From NCBI GenBank assembly GCA_963565915.1, contig OY751489.1, positions 248,001 through 312,000 of the forward strand: a stretch of DNA of 64,000 bases. Direction: 5' to 3'. The notes beneath the pieces were generated by a model. That model did no database searches. It worked only from the letters and a program-made list of their open reading frames with translations, and was not told where the DNA came from. This document shows positions 44,111-53,847 of this stretch, piece by piece (position 1 is the stretch's first letter; each line of letters begins with the position of its first letter). Made by a program: the position numbers and the translations under genes. This DNA comes from Entoloma clypeatum (lineage: Eukaryota; Basidiomycota; Agaricomycetes; Agaricales; Entolomataceae).

Positions 44111-46358
44111 ATGTACGTAAAATCGCCCTACCCTGATATCCCCGTCCTTCCAGAGGCCAACGTCCACTACGCGCTATTTCACCGACCAGACCAAGCTGCC
44201 TGGCCCAAGGACTTCACGCTCCACGTCGATGCGAAGACTGGTAAAAGGCGGACGTACCAGGGCTTTCTTGAGCGGGTAAGATTAGGGGCTACCGCGCTTG
44301 GTGCGTCTGTAGCGGAGGGGGGGCTGGGGATCCGAGGCGAGGATGGTGAACTGGTCGGGATCATCTGCCAAAACTCGTCCGTAAGTGCTACTGGTCGTCC
44401 AAGGGCTATGGCGTTGACACCCCCTTGGCCTTTTTCCCCAAAGGACTACATAACGCTGGTACATTCATTGCTCATGATCACAACCCCCTTCGCGTTGATC
44501 TCTGCGTATTCGACCCCTTTTGAGCTCAACTACGCCCTCGAGTTGACGAAACCGACGCGTTTATTCGTGCATTCTGGCTTGCTTCCCATGGTACTCCCAG
44601 TGGCAAAGAAGTTGGGGATACCCTTGAGCAGAATTTATGTTCTTGGAGGGAACGCCAAGGCGCGGAAGAGCTTCAAGGGGTTGATTGACGAAGTTCGGTC
44701 TCGCAAGATCCCGGTTCTGTCGCCGCGTCCCGCCACGAGGGATACCCTCGCATATCTGGTGTTTTCGAGTGGAACAAGCGGACTTCCCAAAGGTGCGTAA
44801 AACTTTGACGAATCCCGACCATATTCATCTGCTGTTTCAGCGGTCATGATCTCGCATGGAAATATTATCTTTTCGCTTCTGCAAAGTACGACTCTGGGGA
44901 AATTGTGGCTCGAAGTCAACACGGTTCAGCTCACTTGTTTTTTTTTTCCGTTTTCCTTTCCAAACTGAGTCAGAGCGATCGCAGCCCCCGAAACTCAATA
45001 CCCCAGAAGGCATATCAGTCAATCTCGCTGTCCTACCATTGCATCACACCTACGGTTTACACATGTTCTGCTTTCGCTCATTCCTTGCGCCTGCAACCCT
45101 CGTGATACTCGACCAATGGAGCTTGGAAGTCGCTTTGGAAGCATTCCCGAGGTTCGTGTCTTTTGTCGAAAGCGTCAGCTCGTTGACTTGCAACATTGTA
45201 CTTCCAGATACAAGATCACAGGCGCAGCTCTCGTCCCCTCTCTAGTGCACCAAATTGTCAACTACCCAGGGATCGAGAAGGTCGACTTCAGTTCAGTCGT
45301 AGTGGCGGGCTCTGGCGCGGCTTACCTCCCACCAGAGCTCGCGGCGAGGTTTACGAGGCTCATGCCAACACAAGCCACCTTCAGTGAGGGTACGCGGCAC
45401 CCTTTCATGCTTCTTCCACGCATGTTTTTGCATTTTTTGAAACTGATTTTGGAAATTCTGCAGGTTATGGAATGTCAGAAACGGTGAGTCGGGCCGAAAC
45501 AAAACAAAAACAAAGTGGGGGTCCAGCGTCTGACGGAAGCGTGATAATACCCCCCCCCCCCCCTACAGACGGTCGGAGCCATTGCGCAGCCTTCGCCTGG
45601 AACCCTGAATGGGACGATGAAAAAGGTGCCGGGGTCGACTGGTGTGCTCATACCGGGCATGGAAGCTCGGCTAGTTCGAGACGACGGATCGGACGCCGGC
45701 GTGAACGAGGTGGGCGAGCTCTACCTCAGGGGTAAAAACCTCGCGCTTGGGTACTGGAAAAACGAGAAGGCGACGCGGGAGGCATTCGTCGATGGGTGGC
45801 TAAGGACGGGGGATAAATTCCGAGTGACCGAGGACGGTTATTTCTTGTGAGTCTCCTCTACTGGCCCCCGCCGGCCTCCTATCCGTTTGATCGTGATATC
45901 CTTTCCAGCTTTGCGGACCGAGCCAAAGACACGCTCAAAGTGTCCGGCACGCAGGTCTCTCCTATGGAGATCGAGGACGTGCTTCTTGCAGAGCCGAGGA
46001 AGCTCATCACGGACGCTTCCGTTGCGGGCGTCAGCGGGGGACGTACTTCTGATGAGAAGGTGCCGCGGGCGTGGATCGTGTTGAGCGGTGAGGGGAAGAA
46101 GCTCGGCGCGGAGGATACTATCAGAGAGCTTGATACCTGGCACCGGGACAATCTCAGCAAATACAAGTGGCTGAGGGGAGGGATGGAGGTCGTGAAGGAG
46201 GTCGGGTCGCTTTTTTTTTTTTCTTCGTTTCTCTTTCCTCCGGAGTTAACGATTCGATCCCCCAGATTCCCAAGTCACCGACGGGGAAGGTGCTGAGGAG
46301 GGTTTTGCAGGACAGGTACGAACAGAGAGTTGTGAAGATGGTAAAGGGGAAACTGTGA
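44111..46358 (+). CDS. Acyl-CoA synthetase, 4-coumarate-CoA ligase-like
   Basis: ANL-superfamily adenylating enzyme that activates a carboxylic acid as an acyl-AMP and transfers it to CoA; the substrate (phenylpropanoid, phenylacetate or fatty acid) cannot be read from sequence. Start at the ATG at 44111 (MYVKSPYPDIPVLPEANVHY). Core motifs: A3 YLVFSSGTSGLPK/AVMISHGN split by an intron, LPLHHTYGLHM, A5 GYGMSET just before an intron, A7 DGWLRTGDKF, A8 DRAKDTLKVSG, and A10 PKSPTGKVLRRVL with the catalytic Lys. It ends at 46358 with KGKL, only a weak match to a peroxisomal PTS1. First exon 44111-44380, second from 44444; at least seven introns, two with long C or T runs. About 560-580 residues, normal for the family. 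The following gene is on the other strand. Confidence 0.92.
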
Positions 46359-46868
46359 TCTCACGCTGATTCGAGAATATTCCCTGATTGTTATGATACC
46401 CCTCGGTGACGAGAATAAAGATGTATTCATTGGCTGTATGGAACTCACCCCCCAAGGTGCCATTTTTGAGTGCCTATATCTTCACAGAAGCTTCCGTGGC
46501 CATGAGAGTCGGACCCATGTCATGCTGCAGACCCGTGGTCGCGGCAGGCGCAAATATTCACGATATCACCATCGGAGCGGATTAAGCATCGCCAGCTGAC
46601 CATGTAGCTAAGTATATCAGAAGACTCGCAGGAAACATTTTCAAAGGGGAGTGCTGGGGAAGAATTTAGATTGCAAAGTGACACGTGGTCAAGGAACGTG
46701 GACGTGTTGCGGCGCGTCATTCAAGTCCTGTAAGGAAGTTGTAAGGTTCTGTATCATGATTGGTCTGCCCCACATGCATAGTACAAAACCGCCGACGATA
46801 GGTCGACGCTGTATTAGTATACAACGTCCGATCGCTAAAAAGGGACAAAAGCATATTTCCTTCCCCGT
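46359..46868. other. Intergenic, convergent 3' ends
   Basis: No coding region recognised. It holds the 3' UTRs of the ligase (plus) and the Derlin (minus). Confidence 0.5.
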
Positions 46869-47882
46869 TCAAGACGATCCCAAAGTCCTCCCAGTCCCCC
46901 AACTATGTCCACTCGATCCAGCAGAACCCCTTTCCGCACTCTGTCGAGGCGGAATGACATGAACACCTCCTCCAAACCCCGCACCGGCTCCAGCAGCAGG
47001 CGGCGGTGGCGGCGGCGCACGACCTTCGCCAACCAGGTCCCGCATCCACGTCGGCGCCCGCCCCAACTGCTGCAAAACTCCCCCACGGGCCCCGACGGCT
47101 CCGCCCCACACGCCCCACCACCAGAAGTGGCCGACAACGGCACCAGCGACGGACTGGACTGCGGCGCTCGGGCCGCCCATGAGGAAGTCGAGGGCGATCA
47201 TGACGTAGGGGAGGTATGAAACGGGGAGAGTGACGAGGCCCATGAGGGATGTTTGGGCGCCGGCGGGGGCGAGGGCGGAGGAGAGGTAGGTCATGCAGAG
47301 GAGGAGGGGCCGGGTGAAGACGAAGGCGGAGAGTGGAGTGCTGATGACCTTGTTTATGGAAAGCGATCAGAAGGGGCATTCGGTGGTGAGGACATGGAGG
47401 GGACGCACGATGATGGATGCGGCTGCGAAGAGGAGCTGGTATGCGAGATCTGCTGATCTCCTCAGGTATGGTCCTGTCTCCAGCTGCTCTGTCGTCCGGC
47501 TAATCATGTCAATTTTGTCAGTCGACGTTGTATTGATAGAATGCTTACTCACTAGAGCATGGCTAACTCGAAGATATAGTTGATGCCTCCACCTGAAAAG
47601 GAGTCAATTTAAGTACTCATTCAAAAAGGCCAGACTGACTTCCGAGGAAGAAACTAGTAAAAAGTCTCCATATCTGTCCAAGGACTCTACATGAGACACG
47701 ATTCGGAAATGGGGAAACAAATGATTCACCTGAAATCGTTTCATAACAAGGTCGCGCACGAAAAGGATTTTGTATGGTGAGATGACATTCAACAAGACGG
47801 GAATCGTGATTCCAAGTGATGAAGCACAAAGAAAACGGGTGACTGGTGGAATCTTGCGTATTTCTGCTACGAAGCTGTCCAT
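46869..47882 (-). CDS. Derlin (Der1/Dfm1-like), ER-associated degradation
   Basis: Rhomboid-like pseudoprotease of the ER membrane that thins the bilayer and helps move misfolded proteins to the cytosol for proteasomal degradation. Start at the ATG at 47882: MDSFVAEIRKIPPVTRFLCA, a typical Derlin N-terminus. Next come ISPYKILFVRDLVMKRFQ, then IWRLFTSFFLG with the conserved WR pair, GGINYIFELAMLY, PYLRRSADLAYQLLF, TYLSSALAPAGAQTSLMG, YVMIALDFLMGG and GHFWWWGVWGG. Four or five short introns. No catalytic Ser/His pair is expected or seen. The ~75-residue C-terminal tail is Gly/Pro-rich and ends HSWGTGRTLGSS, which fits the SHP box that recruits p97/Cdc48. It faces a small membrane-protein gene on the plus strand. 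Confidence 0.92.
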
Positions 47883-48129
47883 CTTTTGGAAAGTACTCTG
47901 AAATTGTCAGTCAGCAACGCGGCACCTTCAAGTTCAAGAATGGTGGAGCAACCAAGAGCCTTTCACCATGATGCGGCGCGACGTGGAGGCTCGATCACGT
48001 GCACATCGATTTGCCCACGGCAGATTTACTGCTTCCAAAGTCTTGGGGATCAGAAATGATGGCATTATATTCAAACCCCGATCGCTTATGCCCTTTGCTC
48101 CAGCAGCCAACATCTACCAACGCAAGCCC

Positions 48130-48357
48130 ATGTCGTCAGCCAAATACGAGAAACTCCCCACTTCACCGACCGAAAGAGAACTAGAGGATAGTCGGCCGAG
48201 ACCCCCGACTTTCCCAGCCGATCCCCGTTTCGTCCGGCCGACCCCGTCGCCGTGGGCACGAGCTGGGCTTATAATCTTCACCGCGTCTCTCTTTTGGCTT
48301 GCGTTCTGGCTGAGGCAGGCTGCCTGGACAGGAGGGATTGCTATGATGGAGTGGTAG
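48130..48357 (+). CDS. Small single-pass membrane protein, hypothetical
   Basis: 75 codons from the ATG at 48130 (MSSAKYEKLPTSPTE) to TAG at 48355. A Pro/Arg-rich N-terminal part of about 42 residues leads into one hydrophobic helix (ARAGLIIFTASLFWLAFWLRQ). The short frame upstream to 47968 is open too, but the ATG at 48130 gives the more natural start. I believe similar short membrane proteins occur in other Agaricomycetes, but the C-terminus here looks short, and a splice donor before the stop could extend it. No function can be assigned. Divergent from the Derlin gene by about 250 bp. Confidence 0.55.
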   Translation: MSSAKYEKLPTSPTERELEDSRPRPPTFPADPRFVRPTPSPWARAGLIIFTASLFWLAFWLRQAAWTGGIAMMEW

Positions 48358-50706
48358 GAACAGAACCCGTGATGCGGATCTGCGTTGTCATTTCGGTGGG
48401 TAAAGGCTCTCTCCCCCACTGCCCTGTGCGATCCTTTTGGTTGATCCCCATCTTGAGAGTAGGCTCTGTATGTTGTTATTATTCAGCCGATATCAGACAC
48501 TTGCACACAGTGCTGGCACTGTGCATGCTGGTCAATAATCGTCGGAGAGGGGGTGACTCGCTGCCATGGACTCTTAATCTGCTCTTTTGGACTATGTATA
48601 TCAAAGGGCGCGCTTTTGCATTTTCATTCTTTCACAGATACTCTCCTTATTAGCTTGCCTTACCTCACCGTCTATATTTCTCCCAGATTCTCCTACTGTT
48701 GCGATACGAATGGGCTAATTCGAAACAACGTATCCCCAAATCACAGTGTATCTGGGCATCATACATGGAACACTCCTTTTCGAACCTCGAACTTTGCGAG
48801 GTTAAAAGGTCGCTATTGCGTCATTCAGGAAATCTTTTTGTTCCATGATAGAAGACTCGCAGTATTGTTCTTTTGCACTTATCCCGTCGTCATGCCGGCG
48901 CCCCATGACGAGTAAATCTCAAGGCCTCAAGCTCAAGCTCCCAAGGTTATCAGACCCCTCTCTGCTCAATGGCAATGTCACTGGGCCATGCTTGTTCATT
49001 GGCCACCTTACCTTCTTCGTAAAGTCTTATCGGTAAAATCTAGTCCCAACTTTCGGCGACAAACTCATCGTCATCAGATATGGTTATGACCAAAGTGAAT
49101 CTGTGGCTGTACTATAATTACTGACTTTCAGGAACAAGCGAAAACCGATCTGGGAACAAGGCTTTGAATCTGAAGAGGTATGTATGTTGTTCCGTTTACG
49201 CATCTCCTGTTTAACTCCGTATCCTGATTATTATTTTGCCCTTTGCAGAATTTAAAGATCTGGAGCTTTATCGCAAAGGCCATGTGATGTGGTGGAACAC
49301 TGCCGTCCATTGACGACCTTGGACTGGAGTAAGTAAACTCGTCGTATAACATTGACGACCTTGGACTGGAGTAAGTAAATCATCGTATAATAATGATGTG
49401 TGTCGTTAACGGAAGCTGATTGACAAAAGGACGTCGCCATCTGCTGGTGGAGCTCTGTTGCATGATATCAAGGCTTTGTATTGCAGAATACACGGGGTTG
49501 CATCAACTGGTTCTGAAAAGGAAAGAAATGGCTGACAGTCTCGCACAAACTGAAAGAACGACAAGCTTTAATATTCAGAAGCACGCGTCGCGACAGAGTT
49601 TAGATCGTTAGGAGTACAGACCAAAGGTGTGATAGGTATCTTATCTGGTTCTCCATCGATTATCGTCGCTGACAGAAGGATCGAGAAGCACAGATTCTCG
49701 TAATTCCAGGCCGTAATGAGGAAGGCGTTGGACGCCGAAGGCCCGACACTTGCGGGTTCTTGACCTTTCGCGGGTTGGTTCAAGATCATCCTTTCTCAAC
49801 CTTCTGTTCGGTCCCCCACTTTTTGATAAGCAGGATTGAAAGCACAATGTCCGAGTCGGCCTTTCGGAACGTTGCAAAAATTTTGGCTTCGTGATTCCAG
49901 GAAAGAAGCCAGTGCATCTGTGTAGCGGCGGTGAGTCGCAGGGGTGGGTTCTTGGATGAAATATATTATTTTGTTATTGAAATTTGCGATCAGACGGATG
50001 GTCACCGAGTCAATTCGGTTGGATCGGAATCTTCAGGGCTGATTTCATGCCGTATCGATTGTCAGCGGTGGTAGCGACACATACAATTATTGACAGGGAG
50101 AGCTGGCGAAATACATTTCTGTGAGGATTGACGTTTCCATAGAAATTTCATTACACAGGTGCATTACTTGGACGTATCTGATTCTTAGTTGGGAGCCGAT
50201 GAAGCAGCGAAGAGGGATTCAAGTTTGGCCCTCCCCCCCCCTCCACTGAAGGACACCCTGGAAGAGTCGTTGTGTTTTCTCCCAGCTTGAAGTCTAGGGT
50301 AGCAACAACCTTGAACCGGTACCCCTGTTATGCGGTCAAAGGCACACTGCTGAGTGGAGTGGGTAAGCAGTTATAGGTTCAGGAACAACCTTCTTTAATT
50401 GATTCCGCCATATATGGTAGTTTGTTTTGAAACCTCGGCCTCAGGGGTGGAGGGATTTCGAACCAAAATGGTGGATGAAGAATTTACAACCCCCCCGTCT
50501 CTTCAACATTCGACCTTTCACTTTGTCTTTCTCTCCTTGATCAACCCCTCGCTTTGGATGCCGGCGCGCCCCCCCTCATTAAATATCGACTCAACTCTAT
50601 AGTATCGCTCTGGGCGATACCCCCCACATTCTTTTTTATCCTACTCGGAATCTCGCGTTTTCGTTGCTTGTCACCCCGGATAACCGCGTAACGCGCTATA
50701 CTGAAC
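48358..50706. other. 2.3-kb intergenic region
   Basis: No convincing gene. A direct duplication of about 40 bp (TTGACGACCTTGGACTGGAG..) lies at about 49310-49390. Short minus-strand frames at 49.6-49.9 kb have no domain. The region before 50.7 kb is probably the promoter and 5' UTR of the SH3 membrane-protein gene. Confidence 0.45.
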
Positions 50707-52533
50707 ATGCACGTCCCTCGATATGACCGCGCGCCGAGACGCGACGTGGCTGAAAGACGGTCACCGGGCCTCGTCAGCATCTTGGCAAGTATCGCGGGCC
50801 CTATCCTAGATGGGAAGAAAGCCCAGCCAACTTCTGCTACAGGTAATGGGAACGGTAATGGTAATGGCAATGGCAATCGAAATGGGAACGGCAATGGGAA
50901 CGGCAATAGTAATGGCAATGGGAATGGGAGCGGGAGCGGTGGTGGGAACGGCAATGGCGGCAGCTTGGTGACGAGTCCAGCCGTCGATAACTCTCCAACG
51001 CCAGCTATTATTCCGCCAGTTATTACCCCAACACCCGGGCCAGGCCCCGCTGGAACGCTCACAACTTCGTCACCGCCGAATGTTGGGATGCCGGTTCCCA
51101 CTCCAGACAACAACCCGACGGACAACAACCCGACAGGAAACAGCCCGACAGGCAACAACCCGCCAGGCAACAACCCGACAGGCAACAGCCCTAGTACAGG
51201 CAACAACTTGACAGGCAACAACTCGACAGGCAACAACTCGACCACGCCTAATTCTTCCAGTCAAGGTAACGTTCTGAATCCCCCCATCGCCAACGTTGGT
51301 GCGGACCCTAATCCGTCTCAAGCGGGCGGAAGCAGCAGCAACGGGGGAAGCCAATCGCGGAGCCCTATCTTCCAGCCGGGATCTACAAACACAGCTCCCT
51401 CCTCTGAGCCGACCATCGGTACGGGAGCTATTGCCGGTGGGACTGGCACTGGGACTTCAGGAACTGGCGGACATCGCAGTTTCAAAGGTGCTTTGACCGG
51501 GATCCTCGTCATTTCCCTGCTCGCTCTCCTTGGCCTCGTCGTCTTTGTGATTCGGAAGCGCGCCATTCTCCGCCGCAGTGAACGGAGGGACAGGTGGTGG
51601 AGCAGACGCACGAACAATGTTGTTGCCTCCCCTGAAGAGACGGACCCGGACTCCTCCGTCCGCGCACGCGCAAGTGTCAGAAGCAGCTTCGCTACCACGG
51701 TCGACTACGCTCTTACGCCACGGCTCACGGTCGATTTTGGGAGTATCCCGCCTTTACCTCCCATGACAGAGATTCGACTCACCACCCCCGTTGTCTCGCC
51801 TCCCGCTTTTAATTCAATCGACCACTCCCAAGGCACCCCCCGCGCTGGAGTCCGTATGTCTATACAGAGCGTCCAACAGAGCGACGACTCACACGCGCAA
51901 TACCTATATGTTGCCAGCAGGCCTCTCAGCAATTCCGGCGAGGCGACGACGCCGATGTCGGTGCGCCCGTTCTCAGCTTCAGAATCCTTCGCGTTTCCCA
52001 AGCCGCCGAGGGAGCAGCAAAGCAGTGATAGATCGTCCAGCCGGCCCATGAGCGAGGTGACTACGAGGAGCAGCACGACGATGTTCACCATCACGCCGTT
52101 CTCTCCTTGCTCGGCGGCGGCCGACCCTTTTGCGGATCCAACACTGTTTACGACGTCTGCTTCGGCTTCGGCTTCGGCTTCGGCTTCGGCTTCGGCTGTT
52201 CCACAGGGGAAGTTCGAGCAAGTCGAGGTCGTCCGGCGACCGTTTGTACCCACGCGGCCGGATGAAGTGCCTGTGTGTGTTGATGATACTGTGAAAATCA
52301 TTCGGGTCTTCGATGATGGCTGGGCTTTGGTGGAGAAGATACCTGCGCCGGATCATAGCCCCGGCGGGCGGTCAGGGACTGAGACGCCGATACTGGTGGG
52401 GCTGATGCCTTTGGATTGCTTCCGCGCGCCGGGCCAGGATATTTCGTCGTTTGCGTCTGAGAAGAGTGTCAGCGTCGTTCCGTATAGGGATAGTCTCAAA
52501 AGCATGGAGGTGCAGTTTGGAACGGCTGTGTAA
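50707..52533 (+). CDS. Single-pass membrane protein with Asn/Gly/Thr-rich outer region and cytoplasmic SH3 domain
   Basis: Single-exon gene of 608 codons. Order: a short N-terminus (MHVPRYDRAPRRD), a region dominated by NG repeats (residues ~46-80), a Pro/Thr/Asn/Ser-rich stretch with TGNNP/TGNSP repeats (~135-185), a Ser/Gly-rich part, one membrane helix (ALTGILVISLLALLGLVVFVI, ~260-283), a basic stop-transfer segment (RKRAILRRSERR), a Ser/Thr-rich cytoplasmic part with an (AS)n run, and a C-terminal SH3-like domain (VVRRPFVPTRPDEV..., IIRVFDDGWALVEK, GLMPLDCF). This layout recalls fungal Fus1/Sho1-like membrane scaffolds, in which the outer part senses the wall and SH3 recruits signalling partners. 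No classical signal peptide is seen, though a hydrophobic patch lies at ~residues 20-32. Named partner unknown. Confidence 0.85.
   Translation: MHVPRYDRAPRRDVAERRSPGLVSILASIAGPILDGKKAQPTSATGNGNGNGNGNGNRNGNGNGNGNSNGNGNGSGSGGGNGNGGSLVTSPAVDNSPTPAIIPPVITPTPGPGPAGTLTTSSPPNVGMPVPTPDNNPTDNNPTGNSPTGNNPPGNNPTGNSPSTGNNLTGNNSTGNNSTTPNSSSQGNVLNPPIANVGADPNPSQAGGSSSNGGSQSRSPIFQPGSTNTAPSSEPTIGTGAIAGGTGTGTSGTGGHRSFKGALTGILVISLLALLGLVVFVIRKRAILRRSERRDRWWSRRTNNVVASPEETDPDSSVRARASVRSSFATTVDYALTPRLTVDFGSIPPLPPMTEIRLTTPVVSPPAFNSIDHSQGTPRAGVRMSIQSVQQSDDSHAQYLYVASRPLSNSGEATTPMSVRPFSASESFAFPKPPREQQSSDRSSSRPMSEVTTRSSTTMFTITPFSPCSAAADPFADPTLFTTSASASASASASASAVPQGKFEQVEVVRRPFVPTRPDEVPVCVDDTVKIIRVFDDGWALVEKIPAPDHSPGGRSGTETPILVGLMPLDCFRAPGQDISSFASEKSVSVVPYRDSLKSMEVQFGTAV
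50840..51260 (+). repeat. In-frame minisatellites (NG and TGNNP units)
   Basis: GG(C/T)AATGG(G/C)AA-type 6-12 bp units to about 50.96 kb, then ACAGGCAACAACCCG-type 15-bp units at 51.1-51.26 kb. All multiples of three, so copy number can change without frameshift. A six-copy GCTTCG run at 52159-52194 gives the (AS)n stretch. Confidence 0.85.
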
Positions 52534-53847
52534 AGAAAGGTTCGTGAAATCCGCGATTGGAATGGGGTTGGAGTCGGTTTTTTGAGATATGTTTGTTTTA
52601 ATCACCAGACAGCGGCAGAACCTCACAAATCCGACCGCGCCATTGAGTCGTTCCGTCATCATGCACATTTATAACAAATCAGATTCAACTAAACATCCCC
52701 GCCGCTTTGCTACGTTTCACGCTGTTATATCAAATGTACATCTTCTCTGCTCATACACTGACGTGCATCGGCGCTCCTATGGCGCTTCTTTCATCCCTTT
52801 TTTCTGATGTATGAGGTACATGTGTCCGAGGCACTCTTCGTTTCCTCGATTTTTTTTACTGCCTTTGCTCTATGCTGATTTTTTGTTTCTCATTTATATG
52901 CTGCTATTGTACTTGTCTTATCCAGTAAATCATCTGCTTATTGTTCCTTTATTTCCATACTCAGCGCTGCCTGTGTCAATGTGATACTCTTTTAGACCAC
53001 TCAACAAGAGGTCTCTGGGCCGTCGCGTCACGTCCACGTGATAAGCAAAATTAGAACACGTGACACAGGGCAGGCAAAAAATTGGGAGCCTGTGGAGTGT
53101 GAATGCACTCGATTCAACTCACGATCCAGCTGGTCCCAGGGTTCGTCGCCGCGCTGAGTAAAACGCCGCCCAGACTAGATGCACTTGTACAGACAGGCGG
53201 ATGCGGCGGTGTCGTTGGCTTCAGGAAGTCCCTTCAATCCATTCTTGGGTCCAGGCTTGACGGATGTGCTTCCTCGAGTTGTGAATGTAGTACGCCAAGA
53301 TACAGAATGAACGTAAGTATGAGTTGAAGCTTCTGAAGCTTATCATTCTATTCGTTTGCCCAGCGGCCACGACCAGAAAGTACGTCCAGGTTCCAACATC
53401 GTCCTCTGTTTCCCAGTCTCTCAGGATTCAGCGGGGTATCTTGCCCGGATCTCTGAAGGAACTTGTATGCAAAATTCCTGTGGCTCCTATGACCTCCATG
53501 ACCTGGGTTCCTGTCATGCATACTAGGTACGGTTCTCGACCAGAATTAGACCACGACCGATGAGCAGATTTACTCGGAAAAAAAATCAACACGTTGCTGG
53601 ATCGCTTCACGAGGTGTCCGAAGCACGGGCCATTGAACATGGATTGGAGATAGGTACCGATAGGTGCTAGCACTTGTGAAAGAAACGAGGAAGAATCGAT
53701 AACTCGCATGACAGTCAGGCAACGTCTAAAATTAGAAATTAACCGAACTCTATTTTCAGCATCCACCCTGCCAGCCTGACAAATGACCGGGACCCTTTCT
53801 TACGCCCCACACTCCATCTTCCACTCTCTGCGAGTCGCTCCTCAGTT
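52534..53847. other. 1.3-kb intergenic region
   Basis: 3' UTR of the SH3 gene, then sequence with CACGTG/ACGTGA motifs (53.03-53.06 kb). A plus-strand frame from 53103 with a GTAAGT donor at 53312 could be a small gene, but neither continuation gives a recognisable product. Confidence 0.4.

Noticed and set aside
44111..46358. Peroxisomal location of the ligase from its C-terminal GKL
   Set aside because: The -3 position is Gly, not Ser/Ala/Cys, so it is not a reliable PTS1.
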